This document shows, piece after piece, positions 8,873-19,410 of a DNA stretch of 64,000 nucleotides (its first letter is position 1; each line of letters starts with the position of its first letter). This DNA comes from Pseudomonas aegrilactucae (GTDB taxonomy: Bacteria > Pseudomonadota > Gammaproteobacteria > Pseudomonadales > Pseudomonadaceae): the NCBI RefSeq assembly GCF_019168305.1, contig NZ_JAHTBI010000037.1, forward strand, positions 1-64,000, in the 5' to 3' direction. The position numbers and the translations under genes were made by a program. Under the pieces are notes generated by a model. The model was not told where the DNA came from and ran no database searches. It was given only the letters and a program-made list of their open reading frames with translations.

Positions 8873-10210
8873 ATGAACAGCCCAGCTATTCCGCGTTTCC
8901 GCTACCAGATTTTCTTCCTGATCATGCTGATGGCGCTGCTCAACTACATCGACCGTGGCGCGATTTCATACGCCTCGGCGAGCATTCTCCCGGAGTACGG
9001 TTTCGACAAGGCAGACTGGGGCAACGTCCTGGGCTATTTCGGCTACGGCTACATCCTCGGTGCACTGATCGGCGGCATCCTGGCCGACCGCTTCGGCGCC
9101 AAGCGCATCTGGCTGATCGCCGGCGCCACCTGGTCGATCTTCGAGATTGCCACCGCGTTTGCCGGTGACCTGGGCCTGGCGTTCATGGGCGGCTCGGCCA
9201 TGGCCGGCTTCGCCACCATCCGTGTGCTGTTCGGCTTTGCCGAAGGCCCGGCCTACTCGGTGATCAACAAGAGCGTGGCCAACTGGGCCACGCCCAGGGA
9301 GCGCGGCTTCGTGGTGTCGGTCGGCCTGCTCAGCACGCCGCTGGGCGCCTTGCTCACCGCCCCGGTGGCCGTGGGCCTGCAAACCCTGACCGGCGACTGG
9401 CGCAGCATGTTCGTGGTACTGGGTGTGGTCAGCCTGGCACTGCTGATCTTCTTCATGACGCGCTTCACCAACACCCCGGACGAAAACCCGCGGGTGTCCA
9501 AGGCCGAGCGCGAGTACCTGCGTCAGGAACGTGCCGCTGCCGCCAGCGCCACCACCCCGACCACCAGCGCCGCGCCGATCTGGCACTTCTTCAAGAACAA
9601 GGACCTGCTGCTCAACGCGGTCGGCTACTTCTCGTTCGTGTATGTGACCTTCCTGCTGCTGACCTGGACCCCCAAGTACCTGCAGGACGAGTTCCACTAC
9701 AACCTGTCGTCGCTGTGGTACATGGGCATGATCCCGTGGACCGGCGCCTGCTTCACGGTGCTGCTGGGCGGCAAGATCTCCGACCTGCTGCTGCGCCGCA
9801 CCGGCAACCTCAAGGTAGCGCGCAGCTGGCTGGCCGCGACCTGTCTGCTGCTGACCACGCTGTGCTTCATGCTGGTGTCGCAGGCGCAGACGGTGTGGGG
9901 CGTGATCGCCCTGATGACCCTGGCCAACGCGCTCAACGCGCTGCCCAACTCGGTCTACTGGGCCGTGGTGATCGACACCGCACCGTCCAACCGCGTCGGC
10001 GCCTACAGCGGCATGACCCACTTCATCGCCAACACGGCCTCGTTCATCGCGCCGATGCTCACCGGCTACCTGACCGTGCGCTACGGCTACTCGTCGATGT
10101 TCGTGGCGGCGGCAGTGGCCACGGCACTGGGCATGAGCGCGATGCTGATGGTGCGTCCGGGCAGCCGCCAGGTTGCCGCGTGCCCTTCCTCTTCACCTGC
10201 TGCGGTTTGA
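8873..10210 (+). CDS. MFS transporter, anion:cation symporter (ACS/phthalate-hexuronate) type
   Basis: A 445-aa inner-membrane importer. The N-terminus MNSPAIPRFRYQIFFLIMLM followed by NYIDRGAISYA is typical of ACS-family carriers of hexuronates, aldarates and aromatic acids. The loop ADRFGAKR carries the MFS motif. GAAGAG lies about 11 bases before ATG 8873; a TTG at 8855 is a poorer start. It is cotranscribed with the amidase 13 bp downstream and controlled by the LacI-type operators. The substrate is probably a carboxylate or carboxamide; identity unknown. Confidence 0.88.
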   Translation: MNSPAIPRFRYQIFFLIMLMALLNYIDRGAISYASASILPEYGFDKADWGNVLGYFGYGYILGALIGGILADRFGAKRIWLIAGATWSIFEIATAFAGDLGLAFMGGSAMAGFATIRVLFGFAEGPAYSVINKSVANWATPRERGFVVSVGLLSTPLGALLTAPVAVGLQTLTGDWRSMFVVLGVVSLALLIFFMTRFTNTPDENPRVSKAEREYLRQERAAAASATTPTTSAAPIWHFFKNKDLLLNAVGYFSFVYVTFLLLTWTPKYLQDEFHYNLSSLWYMGMIPWTGACFTVLLGGKISDLLLRRTGNLKVARSWLAATCLLLTTLCFMLVSQAQTVWGVIALMTLANALNALPNSVYWAVVIDTAPSNRVGAYSGMTHFIANTASFIAPMLTGYLTVRYGYSSMFVAAAVATALGMSAMLMVRPGSRQVAACPSSSPAAV

Positions 10211-10223
10211 TGGAGTTGTCTGT

Positions 10224-11576
10224 ATGAACCAGGCCAAGCCTTCCCACGCCGGATACTTTCTCGGCCTTTCGATCGCCATGCTGGCCGAGCGCCTGCGCGC
10301 CGGCAGCGTGACCTGTGTCGCGCTGACCGAGGCTGCCCTGGACAGCATCGAGCGGCTCAACCCGGCCTTGAACGCCTTCGTCCACGTCGATGCGCCGGTG
10401 GCGCTGGCGCAGGCGCGCAAGGCCGACGCGCTGTTCGCCCAGGGCCTGGACCTGGGCCCGCTGCATGGCATACCGGTAGCGATCAAGGACAACATCGACA
10501 CCTTCGACCACGTGACCACCTACGGTTCGGCGCATTTCGAAGGCTTTCGGCCGGCCCGCGATGCGCTGTGCGTGCAGCGCCTACGCGAGGCCGGCGCGGT
10601 GATCGTGGGCAAGACGCTGACCCACGAGTTCGCCTATGGCCCCACCGGCGATCGCTCGCTGCAGGGCGCGGCCCGCAACCCGTGGGATGCGCGCTGCATC
10701 ACCGGCGGCTCGAGCGCCGGCAGTGCGGCGGCGGTGGCCAGCGGCATGGTGCCGTTGGCACTTGGCACCGACACCGGTGGCTCGATCCGCATTCCCACGG
10801 CGTTGTGCGGTGCGGTCGGCTTCAAGCCGTCGTTCGCTGCCGTGCCGCTGGAAGGGGTGTTCCCGTTGTCATCGAGCCTTGACCACGTGGGCCCGATCGC
10901 CAACCACATCGACGATGCCCGGGTGCTGTTCGAAGTAGTGGCCGCGCGTACCTGTGCACCGGCCACCCTGAGCCGGCCGTTGCGGGTGGGCTGGATCGAG
11001 CCAGGTGCCTTCGGGCCGCTGGACGCCGAGGTTCAAGGGCAGGTCTACCAGGCCGCGCAGCAGCTGTTTGGCGATGCACTGGAGCCCACTGCCGAGCTGG
11101 CGCCGCTGGTGGCGGAACTCAAGGACACCTTGCTGACCCTGCAACGCGCCGAGGCGTACGACGTGCACGCCGAGCGCATGCAGGCGGCGCCGCAGTTGTT
11201 CGAGCAGGAGGTACGCGAGCGCCTGGAGTTGTCGCGTGAGGTCAGGGGCTGGCAGTACATCCGGGCCCAGGCCAGCCAGGCCCGGCTCAAGGCGGCGCTG
11301 GCGCGGCTGTTCGAGCGCTATGACTTCCTGGTGTCGGCCAGCGTGCCGATTGTGGCGACGCCGGTGGATGCGCGCGAGGTGCAGGTGGGTGAGCAGCGCA
11401 TCGACGTACGTGCAGCGGTGCTCAGCCATACCAGCGCCTGGAACCTCACCGGCCTGCCCGCCATCAGCCTGCCGGCGGGGCTGGTGCGGGGCATGCCGGT
11501 GGGGCTGCAGGTGATCGGTGCCGCCGGTGCCGACGATCGCCTGCTGCAGGTGCTGGGGCAGCGTTACGTGCGCTGA
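10224..11576 (+). CDS. Amidase-signature family amidohydrolase
   Basis: A 450-aa cytosolic amidase. The Ser-cisSer-Lys triad can be read as Lys88 (IPVAIKDN), Ser163 (GGSSAGSAA) and Ser187 (GTDTGGSIRIP), with the canonical 24-residue spacing between the serines. The family hydrolyses amides to acid plus ammonia. Translation starts at ATG 10224. The gene follows the transporter by 13 bp, so the imported compound is probably its substrate or gives rise to it. Not GatA: there is no gatB/gatC nearby and the C-terminal half differs. Substrate unknown. Confidence 0.88.
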   Translation: MNQAKPSHAGYFLGLSIAMLAERLRAGSVTCVALTEAALDSIERLNPALNAFVHVDAPVALAQARKADALFAQGLDLGPLHGIPVAIKDNIDTFDHVTTYGSAHFEGFRPARDALCVQRLREAGAVIVGKTLTHEFAYGPTGDRSLQGAARNPWDARCITGGSSAGSAAAVASGMVPLALGTDTGGSIRIPTALCGAVGFKPSFAAVPLEGVFPLSSSLDHVGPIANHIDDARVLFEVVAARTCAPATLSRPLRVGWIEPGAFGPLDAEVQGQVYQAAQQLFGDALEPTAELAPLVAELKDTLLTLQRAEAYDVHAERMQAAPQLFEQEVRERLELSREVRGWQYIRAQASQARLKAALARLFERYDFLVSASVPIVATPVDAREVQVGEQRIDVRAAVLSHTSAWNLTGLPAISLPAGLVRGMPVGLQVIGAAGADDRLLQVLGQRYVR

Positions 11577-11585
11577 GCAATGGGT

Positions 11586-12752
11586 TCAGATCTGCGCCAG
11601 CGCCTGGGCCAGGTCTGCGCGCAGGTCGTCGACGTCTTCCACGCCCACCGACAGGCGCACCAGCGTGTCGCTGATGCCCAGCTCGGCACGGGTGTGGGCC
11701 GGGATGGTGGCGTGGGTCATGATGGCCGGGTGCTCGATCAGGCTTTCGACGCCGCCCAGGCTCTCGGCCAGGGCGAACAGTTGCACCTGTTCCAGAAAGC
11801 GTCGGGTGCTGTCCAGGTTGCCCTTGAGTTCGACCGAGATCATCCCGCCGAAGCCGTGCATCTGCTGTTTTGCCAGCGCATGCTGCGGGTGCGAGGGCAG
11901 GCCGGGGTAGTAGACCCGCGCCACCTGTGGCTGCGCCTGCAGCCATCGCGCCAGCGCCAGGGCATTGCTGCAATGGCGCTCCATGCGCAGGGCCAGGGTC
12001 TTGACCCCGCGCAGGGTGAGGAAGGCATCGAACGGGCCGGCGATGGCACCGACGGCGTTCTGGATGAAACCCAGGCGTTCGGCCAGGTCCGGGTTGGCGC
12101 CGACCACGGCAATACCGCCGATCACGTCCGAATGCCCATTGAGGTATTTGGTGCTTGAGTGCACCACGAGGTCGAAGCCCAGTTCCAGCGGGCGCTGGAT
12201 CCACGGGCTGGCGAAGGTGTTGTCGGCCACGCACAGGATGCCGCGTGCGCGGCACAGGCGGGCAATGCCGGCCAGGTCGCTGAGGCGTAGCAGCGGGTTG
12301 CTCGGCGTCTCCACGCAGACCATGCGCGTGTCGCCTTCGAGCGCCGCTTCGAAGGCTGCCAGGTCCGACAGGTCGACGAAGCTGAAGCGATGCCCGGCAC
12401 TGCGCCGGCGTACCCGCTCGAACAGGCGAAAGGTACCGCCATACAGGTCGTTGCCCGAGACCACATGGGCCCCGGCGTCGAGCAGTTCGAGCACCGCCGA
12501 GATCGCTGCCAGCCCCGAGGCGAAGGCGAACGCCTGGGTGCCGCCCTCAAGGTCTGCCACGCAGCGCTCCAGTGCCCAGCGCGTGGGGTTGTGCGAGCGC
12601 CCGTAGTCCAGGCCCTTGTGCACGCCGGGGCTCTGCTGCAGGTAGGTGGAGTTGGCGTAGATCGGCGGCATCAGCGCGCCGGTCGAAGGGTCGGGCGATT
12701 GACCGGCGTGGATCACGCGGGTGGCAAAAGCAGTCTTGTCGTGCTGGGTCAT
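11586..12752 (-). CDS. Cystathionine gamma-lyase / gamma-synthase family PLP enzyme
   Basis: A 388-aa Cys/Met-metabolism PLP enzyme. The Schiff-base lysine is Lys202 in VHSSTKYLNGHSD, with PLP-binding Asp177 (VADNTFASP) and the YGRSHNPT loop near residue 50. Paired with cystathionine beta-synthase (4-bp ATGA overlap), it most likely acts as gamma-lyase, cleaving cystathionine to cysteine, 2-oxobutyrate and ammonia. Gamma-synthase activity cannot be excluded from sequence alone. Confidence 0.9.
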   Translation of the reverse strand: MTQHDKTAFATRVIHAGQSPDPSTGALMPPIYANSTYLQQSPGVHKGLDYGRSHNPTRWALERCVADLEGGTQAFAFASGLAAISAVLELLDAGAHVVSGNDLYGGTFRLFERVRRRSAGHRFSFVDLSDLAAFEAALEGDTRMVCVETPSNPLLRLSDLAGIARLCRARGILCVADNTFASPWIQRPLELGFDLVVHSSTKYLNGHSDVIGGIAVVGANPDLAERLGFIQNAVGAIAGPFDAFLTLRGVKTLALRMERHCSNALALARWLQAQPQVARVYYPGLPSHPQHALAKQQMHGFGGMISVELKGNLDSTRRFLEQVQLFALAESLGGVESLIEHPAIMTHATIPAHTRAELGISDTLVRLSVGVEDVDDLRADLAQALAQI

Positions 12753-14125
12753 GGCAGTGCCTTGCGCAAGTGGTTGAGCAGATCTACACGGGTAATCAGC
12801 CCGTGAAAGCCGGTGGCGTCGGCGATGATCGCCACCAGCCCGCGGTCCAGTTCCGCCTGCAGTTCAGCCAGGCTGGCGGTGGGCGCCAGGGTTTCGAGCT
12901 GGCCGGTCATCGCGCTGGCGACGCTCAGGGAAAAGTGCGAGGGGTCTTCGTGCATGCCCAGCAGGATGTCGGACTCGTCGATCACGCCGACCAGGCGCTG
13001 GCCGTCCACCAGTACAGGCAACTGCGACACGTCGGCCAGGCGCATGCGCTGGAACGCGGTGAGCAAGGTGTCGTCCGGGCGCACGCTGATCACCCGGCCG
13101 TCTTCGAAGCGCCGTGCCACCAGGTCGCGCAGGTCACCGTAGCGGGTGCGTTGCAGCAGGCCCTGGTCGTTCATCCACTGGTCGTTGTAGACCTTGGACA
13201 GGTAGCGCGTACCGGTGTCGCAGACAAAGCTGACCACGCGCTTGGGCTCGGTCTGTGCGCGGCAGTAGCGCAGCGCCGCTGCCAGCAGGGTGCCGGTGGA
13301 CGAGCCACCGAGGATGCCCTCGGCGCGCAGCAGCTGGCGGGCGTGGTCGAAGCTCTCTTCGTCGCTGATGGAGTAGGCCTGGCGCACGCTGGACAGGTCG
13401 GCAATCGAGGGGATGAAATCTTCGCCGATGCCTTCCACCGCCCATGCGCCTGGCGTGATCAGGGTGCCGCTGCGGCTGTACTCGGCCATCACCGAGCCGA
13501 CCGGGTCGGCCAGCACGATCTCAAGGTCTGGCTGCACGCGCTTGAAGAAACGCGTGAGGCCGGTGAGGGTGCCGGCCGAGCCGACCCCGACCACGATGGC
13601 GTCCAGGTCGTGCTGGGTCTGGGCCCAGATCTCCGGGGCGGTGCTGCATTCGTGGGCCAGCGGGTTGGCGGGGTTGTTGAACTGGTCGGCGAAGAAGGCG
13701 TCGGGTATGTCCTGCGCCAGGCGTGCGGCCACGTCCTGGTAGTACTCGGGGTGGCCCTTGCCGACATCCGAACGGGTAATGTGCACTTCGGCGCCCATGG
13801 CCTTGAGGTGCAGCACTTTCTCGGTGGACATCTTGTCGGGTACTACCAGCACCACGCGATAGCCCTTGGCGCGGCCTACCAGTGCCAGGCCCAGGCCGGT
13901 GTTGCCGGCGGTGGCCTCGACGATGGTGCCGCCGGGGCGCAGGCGCCCGTCGCGCTCGGCAGCATCGATCATGGCCAGGCCGATGCGGTCCTTGATCGAG
14001 CCGCCAGGGTTCTGCGATTCGAGCTTGAGCAACAGCGTGCAGGGGCCGGTATCGAAGCGGCTCACCGTGACCATCGGGGTGTTGCCGATCAGGGCGAGCA
14101 CGGCGGGGTTGGAGGGGTTGGGCAT
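12749..14125 (-). CDS. Cystathionine beta-synthase with C-terminal CBS domains
   Basis: A 458-aa PLP enzyme condensing serine and homocysteine to cystathionine. The PLP lysine is Lys45 (NPGGSIKDRIGL), the substrate loop is EATAGNTG and the phosphate loop GSSTGT. Two CBS motifs occupy about 325-458 (RPDDTLLTAFQRM, LVGVIDESDIL), a likely regulatory module. Start at ATG 14125 gives MPNPSNPAV; an upstream in-frame ATG at 14140 is less conserved-looking. First gene of the two-gene reverse-transsulfuration operon. Confidence 0.93.
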   Translation of the reverse strand: MPNPSNPAVLALIGNTPMVTVSRFDTGPCTLLLKLESQNPGGSIKDRIGLAMIDAAERDGRLRPGGTIVEATAGNTGLGLALVGRAKGYRVVLVVPDKMSTEKVLHLKAMGAEVHITRSDVGKGHPEYYQDVAARLAQDIPDAFFADQFNNPANPLAHECSTAPEIWAQTQHDLDAIVVGVGSAGTLTGLTRFFKRVQPDLEIVLADPVGSVMAEYSRSGTLITPGAWAVEGIGEDFIPSIADLSSVRQAYSISDEESFDHARQLLRAEGILGGSSTGTLLAAALRYCRAQTEPKRVVSFVCDTGTRYLSKVYNDQWMNDQGLLQRTRYGDLRDLVARRFEDGRVISVRPDDTLLTAFQRMRLADVSQLPVLVDGQRLVGVIDESDILLGMHEDPSHFSLSVASAMTGQLETLAPTASLAELQAELDRGLVAIIADATGFHGLITRVDLLNHLRKALP

Positions 14126-14248
14126 GTCGTCACCTCGCAACGGGCAGCGCGTCAGCGCAGGCTATACGTCGCTAGTACCCTAGGCGCTGATGGCGGGGCT
14201 CGCAACCTTGGGCAGCCCGGTGGTCGCGGGTGACGCTGAACGCCAGAA

Positions 14249-14289
14249 ACACAAAACCCCGTCTCACGGGGTGAGGACGGGGTTGTGTT
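14249..14289 (-). terminator. Rho-independent terminator after ychF
   Basis: Read on the minus strand, ACCCCGTC and GACGGGGT form a stem around a CTCACCCCGTGA loop, followed by TTTTGTGTTT. It lies about 35 bp past the ychF stop. Confidence 0.75.
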
Positions 14290-14322
14290 TGCAGCCGTGA
14301 GTGCCGCAGGGCGGCCGGCCGA

Positions 14323-15423
14323 TCAGACGTTGAAGCGGAAGTGCATCACGTCACCGTCCTTGACGATGTAGTCCTTGCCTTCCAGGCGCCATTTGCCAGC
14401 TTCCTTGGCGCCGCTTTCACCCTTGAACTGGATGAAGTCGTCGTAGGCGATCACTTCGGCGCGGATGAAGCCTTTCTCGAAGTCGGTGTGGATCACGCCT
14501 GCCGCCTGTGGCGCGGTAGCGCCGACGCGGACGGTCCAGGCACGCACTTCCTCGACACCGGCGGTGAAGTAGGTCTGCAGGTGCAGCATCTCGTAACCGG
14601 CGCGGATCACGCGGTTCAGGCCGGGCTCTTCCAGGCCCAGGGCCTCGAGGAACATGTCCTTCTCTTCGCCGTCATCGAGCTCGGCGATCTCGGCTTCGAT
14701 CTTGTTGCACACCGGTACCACGACCGCGCCTTCTTCTTCGGCAATGGCCTTGACCACGTCCAGCAGCGGGTTGTTCTCGAAGCCGTCTTCGGCAACGTTG
14801 GCAATGTACATGACCGGCTTGGTGGTCAGCAGGTGGAAGCCACGGATCACGACCTTCTCGTCGGTGCTCATGTTCTTCATCAGGCTGCGCGCAGGCTTGC
14901 CTTCGGTGAAGTGAGCGATCAGTTGCTCGAGCAGGCCCTTCTGCACGACGGCGTCCTTGTCACCACCCTTGGCGTTGCGCGCGACTTTCTGCAGCTGCTT
15001 CTCGCAGCTGTCGAGGTCGGCGAAAATCAGCTCCAGGTCGATGATCTCGATGTCGCGCTTGGGGTCGACGCTGTTGGAGACGTGGATCACGTTCTCGTCT
15101 TCGAAGCAGCGGACCACGTGGGCGATGGCATCGGTTTCTCGGATGTTGGCCAGGAACTTGTTGCCCAGGCCTTCACCTTTGGAGGCACCGGCCACCAGGC
15201 CCGCGATGTCCACGAATTCCATGGTGGTCGGCAGGATGCGCTTGGGGTTGACGATGGCTGCCAGGGCCGCCAGGCGCGGGTCGGGCATCGGCACGATACC
15301 GCTGTTCGGCTCGATGGTGCAGAACGGGAAGTTCTCTGCCGCGATACCCGACTTGGTCAGGGCGTTGAACAGGGTGGACTTGCCGACGTTGGGCAGGCCG
15401 ACGATGCCGCAATTGAAACCCAT
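14323..15423 (-). CDS. ychF: Redox-regulated ATPase/GTPase YchF (Obg family)
   Basis: A 366-aa P-loop NTPase. The P-loop is [14 protein letters not shown] (residues 8-21). In place of the usual NKxD it has NKIE, the change associated with ATP rather than GTP preference in YchF/OLA1 proteins. A helical insert and a C-terminal TGS domain (about 280-365) follow. It binds ribosomes and influences stress and translation. Length is normal. It is the last gene of the minus-strand run rplY-pth-ychF. Confidence 0.97.
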   Translation of the reverse strand: MGFNCGIVGLPNVGKSTLFNALTKSGIAAENFPFCTIEPNSGIVPMPDPRLAALAAIVNPKRILPTTMEFVDIAGLVAGASKGEGLGNKFLANIRETDAIAHVVRCFEDENVIHVSNSVDPKRDIEIIDLELIFADLDSCEKQLQKVARNAKGGDKDAVVQKGLLEQLIAHFTEGKPARSLMKNMSTDEKVVIRGFHLLTTKPVMYIANVAEDGFENNPLLDVVKAIAEEEGAVVVPVCNKIEAEIAELDDGEEKDMFLEALGLEEPGLNRVIRAGYEMLHLQTYFTAGVEEVRAWTVRVGATAPQAAGVIHTDFEKGFIRAEVIAYDDFIQFKGESGAKEAGKWRLEGKDYIVKDGDVMHFRFNV

Positions 15424-15444
15424 GGTGAATCCCTCTTCGTGGAG

Positions 15445-16029
15445 TCAGGCCTTTTGGCTGTGCAGCGCTCTCATCGCACGCGTCCAATCGCCGGCGAGGA
15501 TGTCCGGCAGCACGCCGAGGGCAAAATCGATACTGGCGTCGAGCTTGTCCTGTTCGGCGCGGGGCGCCTTGCCCAGGACAAAGCCGGATACCTTGCTGCT
15601 GTCACCCGGGTGGCCGATGCCAAGCCGCAGACGGTGAAAGTCTTTGTTGTTGCCCAGCTGCGCAATGATGTCGCGCAAGCCGTTGTGCCCGCCATGGCCG
15701 CCGCCTTTCTTGAGCTTGGCAACGCCGGGAGGCAGGTCGAGTTCGTCGTGGGCCACCAGGATGGCGTCTGGCTCGATTCGGAAAAAATTCGCCAGGGCCG
15801 CGACCGATTGGCCGCTACGGTTCATGTAGGTGGTGGGGATCAGCAGACGAACGTCTTGGCCCTGATGGCTGAATTTAGCCGTCAAGCCGAAATACTTGCG
15901 ATCAGCGGTCAGGTTGACGCGCTGTGCGCTGGCAATGCGTTCCACGAAAAGAGCCCCTGCGTTATGCCGGGTCTGTTCGTATTCGGGGCCGGGGTTTCCC
16001 AGGCCGACGATCAGTTGGATGGCGGTCAC
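15445..16029 (-). CDS. pth: Peptidyl-tRNA hydrolase
   Basis: A 194-aa enzyme that releases peptides from peptidyl-tRNA dropped by stalled ribosomes. The family signature [17 protein letters not shown] includes catalytic His22 and Asn12, and [14 protein letters not shown] and HDELDLPPG are also conserved. It is 21 bp upstream of ychF and downstream of rplY, the usual arrangement. Confidence 0.97.
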   Translation of the reverse strand: MTAIQLIVGLGNPGPEYEQTRHNAGALFVERIASAQRVNLTADRKYFGLTAKFSHQGQDVRLLIPTTYMNRSGQSVAALANFFRIEPDAILVAHDELDLPPGVAKLKKGGGHGGHNGLRDIIAQLGNNKDFHRLRLGIGHPGDSSKVSGFVLGKAPRAEQDKLDASIDFALGVLPDILAGDWTRAMRALHSQKA

Positions 16030-16108
16030 GTCAGGGGCTCTTCCTTGGTGCTGTGGGCCACCGCGCTAAGCGTGCGGTGGCCCGGTCAACGCCGGCGTGT
16101 CGAGTGGA

Positions 16109-16705
16109 TTACTCGGCAGCGCCTTCTGCTTCAGGCGCAACACGCGGAGCGTGAACGTTTGCAACAGCCTTGTCATCACCGTGGGCCAGAGCGACGAACT
16201 CGACGCCTTTCGGAGCCTTGAGGTCCGACAGGTGAACGATGGTGCCGACTTCGGCGTTGGCCAGGTCGACTTCGATGAACTCAGGCAGGTCTTTGGCTTC
16301 GCAGGACACTTCGATCTCGTTCAGGGTGTGCGAGATTTCGCCACCTTTCTTGACCGCTGCTTCTTCGTTGACGAAGTGCACAGGAACGATGGCGGTCAGC
16401 TTCTGGCCAGCAACAACGCGCACGAAGTCAGCGTGCATGATGAACTGCTTGGCAGGGTGACGCTGCATGGCTTTGACAACGACGTTTTCTTTCTTGCCGT
16501 CGATGTTCAGCTCGATAACGTGGCTGAAGGCAGCTTCGTTTTCGAACAGCTTGGCCACTTCTTTAGCCAGCATGGTGATGGAAGCTGGCTCTTTGTCGCC
16601 ACCGTAGACAACGGCAGGGACTTGGGCGGCGAGACGACGCAGGCGGCGGCTCGCACCTTTCCCCAGGTCGGTACGCGCTTGGGCGTTCAGAGTGAAATCA
16701 GTCAT
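16109..16705 (-). CDS. rplY: 50S ribosomal protein L25/general stress protein Ctc
   Basis: A 198-aa L25 of the long (Ctc/TL5) form. The N-terminal domain binds 5S rRNA ([23 protein letters not shown]), and a C-terminal beta domain ends in an acidic Ala-rich tail. ATG 16705 matches the conserved start; the open frame upstream crosses the prs terminator. It leads the rplY-pth-ychF group. Confidence 0.96.
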   Translation of the reverse strand: MTDFTLNAQARTDLGKGASRRLRRLAAQVPAVVYGGDKEPASITMLAKEVAKLFENEAAFSHVIELNIDGKKENVVVKAMQRHPAKQFIMHADFVRVVAGQKLTAIVPVHFVNEEAAVKKGGEISHTLNEIEVSCEAKDLPEFIEVDLANAEVGTIVHLSDLKAPKGVEFVALAHGDDKAVANVHAPRVAPEAEGAAE

Positions 16706-16768
16706 TTTGTATCTCCAAAATAGCCAGACCCGGCAGGCGTTTGCGACCAGCGCCAAACCCGGGAGGGC

Positions 16769-16807
16769 AAAAAAGCCCCGCCCCAACAACAGGTGTTGGG
16801 GCGGGGC
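16769..16807 (-). terminator. Strong rho-independent terminator after prs
   Basis: A perfect 14-bp GC stem (left arm 16775-16788, right arm 16794-16807, five-base loop) is followed on the minus strand by six T residues (16774-16769). It separates prs from rplY. Confidence 0.93.
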
Positions 16808-16843
16808 GCTTTACGTCAACGTGGTGTCGCGAGGGCGGTGCCC

Positions 16844-17785
16844 TCAGCGGAACATCGCGCTGATCGATTCTTCGTTGCTGATGCGGCGAACCGCTTCGGC
16901 CACGACCGGTGCAATATCCAGTTGACGGATACGGTCACAGGCTTGTGCTGCAGCGGACAGCGGGATGGTGTTGGTCACCACCAGTGCGTCCAGCACGGAG
17001 TTTTCGATATTCTCGATCGCCCGACCCGACAGCACAGGGTGCGTGCAATAGGCGTAGACCTTTGCTGCACCGTGTTCTTTCAGGGCCTTGGCCGCGTGGC
17101 ACAGGGTGCCGGCGGTGTCGACCATGTCGTCGACGAGAATACACGTACGTCCTTCGACGTCGCCGATGATATGCATCACTTCGGAGTGATTGGCTTTCTC
17201 GCGGCGTTTGTCGATGATACCCAGATCAACGCCCAGGGACTTGGCGACGGCACGTGCACGCACGACGCCACCGATGTCCGGGGACACGATCATGAGGTTC
17301 TCGAAACGCTGGTCTTCGATGTCATCCACCAGAACGGGGGAGCCGTAGATGTTATCTACCGGAATATCGAAGAACCCCTGGATCTGGTCAGCATGCAGGT
17401 CGACCGTGAGAACACGGTCGATCCCGACGACGGTGAGCATGTCAGCGACCACTTTGGCACTGATGGCAACACGCGCCGAACGCGGACGGCGATCCTGGCG
17501 GGCATATCCGAAGTAAGGAATCACGGCAGTGATTCGAGACGCTGAGGAGCGGCGGAAGGCATCGGCCATCACTACCAGTTCCATCAGGTTATCGTTGGTT
17601 GGCGCGCAAGTCGGCTGAATAATGAAGACGTCTTTACCGCGGACATTTTCATTGATCTCAGTGCTGATTTCGCCGTCGGAAAACTTGCCGACAGAGACGT
17701 CACCGAGAGGGATATGCAGCTGACGTACGACACGCCGAGCCAGATCGGGGTTAGCGTTCCCCGTAAAGACCATCATCTTGGACAC
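16844..17785 (-). CDS. prs: Ribose-phosphate pyrophosphokinase
   Basis: A 313-aa enzyme making PRPP from ribose-5-phosphate and ATP for purine, pyrimidine, His and Trp synthesis. It has the FSDGEI loop, YARQDRR ATP-binding segment, catalytic KRR loop ([13 protein letters not shown]) and PRPP loop [11 protein letters not shown]. The start is GTG at 17785 (encoded sequence [10 protein letters not shown]), which agrees with family length; the upstream ATG at 17875 would read through the tRNA gene region. Confidence 0.97.
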   Translation of the reverse strand: MSKMMVFTGNANPDLARRVVRQLHIPLGDVSVGKFSDGEISTEINENVRGKDVFIIQPTCAPTNDNLMELVVMADAFRRSSASRITAVIPYFGYARQDRRPRSARVAISAKVVADMLTVVGIDRVLTVDLHADQIQGFFDIPVDNIYGSPVLVDDIEDQRFENLMIVSPDIGGVVRARAVAKSLGVDLGIIDKRREKANHSEVMHIIGDVEGRTCILVDDMVDTAGTLCHAAKALKEHGAAKVYAYCTHPVLSGRAIENIENSVLDALVVTNTIPLSAAAQACDRIRQLDIAPVVAEAVRRISNEESISAMFR

Positions 17786-17832
17786 GCGCAGTACCTGAAG
17801 GCTGAGGGTATACCTGGATGAGTATAGGAAAA

Positions 17833-17907
17833 TGGCAGGGGCGGCTGGATTCGAACCAACGCATGGCAGGATCAAAACCTGCTGCCTTACCGCTTGGCGA
17901 CGCCCCT
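17833..17907 (-). tRNA. tRNA-Gln (anticodon TTG)
   Basis: On the minus strand the gene starts AGGGGCGTCGCCAAGCGG. A 7-bp acceptor stem AGGGGCG/CGCCCCT closes it, the anticodon loop centres on TTTTGAT (anticodon TTG), the T-arm reads GGTTCGAATCC, and CCA is encoded (17833-17835). Length is 75 nt. Its place between ispE and prs is the usual one in Pseudomonas. Confidence 0.96.
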
Positions 17908-17941
17908 GTATCTGTTGCTGCGAGTACCTGGTACTCGATTC

Positions 17942-18787
17942 CTAGAGCAGGCTCTGTAGTGTGCGATGCAACATCGAAACGTTGCTTCCCTTTGCTACAA
18001 ACCCTGATTGGGTATCTGCAAGAAGGGCCAAAACTTTATCAGCTTCAGCTTTGCTTGGGAAGGCCCCAAACACACAACTTCCAGTTCCGGTTAGCCTAGC
18101 ATCAGTGAATTTGCCAAGCAAATTCAGTGAGTTACGTACTTCTGGGTAACTCTGCTCTACTACCGGTTGGCAGTCATTACGACTGTTTCCCTTGGGAACG
18201 GGGCGCATCTTAAGTGGCAAAGAATCACGTGTCAACAACGGATGCGAAAAAATTTCTGCTGTACTTACAAATACTTGCGGGACCAGCACGACATACCAGG
18301 GTTCTTCGGGGTCGACAGGGGTGAGCTTTTCGCCCACACCTTCGGCAAATGCCGCGTGGCCACGCACGAAAACCGGTACGTCGGCGCCCAGGCTCAGGCC
18401 CAGTTCAGCCAGTTGATCCTCGCTGCAACCCAGTTGCCAGAGGTGGTTCAGGCCCAGCAGGGTGGTGGCGGCATCCGAACTGCCGCCGCCGATGCCGCCG
18501 CCCATGGGCAGGATTTTCTTCAGGTGGATGTCCACTCCCTGCGTGCAGCCGGTCAGCTGCTGCAGTTTGCGCGCCGCACGTACGATCAGGTTGCTCTCGT
18601 GCGGCACGTCCTTCAGGTCGCTGCGCAGGTGGACCTGGCCGTCGTCACGGCACTCGAAGCTCAGTTCGTCGGCGTAGTCGAGAAACTGGAACAGCGTCTG
18701 CAGCTCGTGATAGCCGTCGGGGCGGCGTCCGAGAATGTGCAGCATGAGGTTGAGCTTGGCCGGGGCCGGGAGGGTCAGTGCGCGCAT
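17942..18787 (-). CDS. ispE: 4-diphosphocytidyl-2-C-methyl-D-erythritol kinase
   Basis: A 281-aa GHMP kinase of the MEP isoprenoid pathway. It has the catalytic-base N-terminus [19 protein letters not shown] and the ATP glycine loop [16 protein letters not shown]. Length is normal. It follows lolB by one base in the TPR-lolB-ispE operon. Confidence 0.97.
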   Translation of the reverse strand: MRALTLPAPAKLNLMLHILGRRPDGYHELQTLFQFLDYADELSFECRDDGQVHLRSDLKDVPHESNLIVRAARKLQQLTGCTQGVDIHLKKILPMGGGIGGGSSDAATTLLGLNHLWQLGCSEDQLAELGLSLGADVPVFVRGHAAFAEGVGEKLTPVDPEEPWYVVLVPQVFVSTAEIFSHPLLTRDSLPLKMRPVPKGNSRNDCQPVVEQSYPEVRNSLNLLGKFTDARLTGTGSCVFGAFPSKAEADKVLALLADTQSGFVAKGSNVSMLHRTLQSLL

Positions 18788-18788
18788 G

Positions 18789-19406
18789 TCAGTGCCCCAG
18801 TTGGCGAGGTTGCCAGTCCTTGACCACCACGGTCACGTCGATGTTCTGGCCGTGCAGCTTGAGGCGCTCTGGCAGCCAGTAGCCGTTCTGCTCGGTGTAG
18901 CTCAGGTACTCGACGCTCCAGCCGTCCTGCTTGAGGGCGGCCAGGCGGCTGTTGCCGTCCAGGGTCAGCTGGCTTTTGCTGTCGGGTGCGGGCAGGCCGC
19001 GCACCCACCACACCAGGTGCGACACCGGCAGCTCCCAGCCCAGTTGCTCGGCCAGCAGGCTTTCGGGGTTCTGCGCCTCGAAACGGCCCTGATTGGCCAC
19101 CTCCAGCACCACCTGGCCCGGGCGGCCGGTGAGCCGCGCCGCGCCACGCCCCAGCGGGCCGGACAGGCGAATGTCGTAGTAGTCCTGGCGTTGCAGCCAG
19201 AACAGGGTGCCGCTGCCCGAATCCTTCGGCGCGCGGATACCGACCTTGCCGTTGATCTGCCAGCCGTCCAGGGTGCTGAGCTGCTGCTTGTGTTCACGCC
19301 ACAGCTGCGGGCTGCCCTGGCCCTGCAGGGCCTCGCGGGAGCCGAAGCTGGTACAGCCGGCAAGCACGGCGATCAGGGTGAAGGTGATGCAATGGCGCAA
19401 GAACAT
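18789..19406 (-). CDS. lolB: Outer-membrane lipoprotein receptor LolB
   Basis: A 205-aa lipoprotein that inserts lipoproteins carried by LolA into the outer membrane. The signal peptide [18 protein letters not shown] puts the lipid-anchored Cys at residue 18. The body carries LolB-type stretches ([36 protein letters not shown]). It is 4 bp downstream of the TPR gene and 1 bp upstream of ispE. Confidence 0.96.
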   Translation of the reverse strand: MFLRHCITFTLIAVLAGCTSFGSREALQGQGSPQLWREHKQQLSTLDGWQINGKVGIRAPKDSGSGTLFWLQRQDYYDIRLSGPLGRGAARLTGRPGQVVLEVANQGRFEAQNPESLLAEQLGWELPVSHLVWWVRGLPAPDSKSQLTLDGNSRLAALKQDGWSVEYLSYTEQNGYWLPERLKLHGQNIDVTVVVKDWQPRQLGH

Positions 19407-19410
19407 AAGC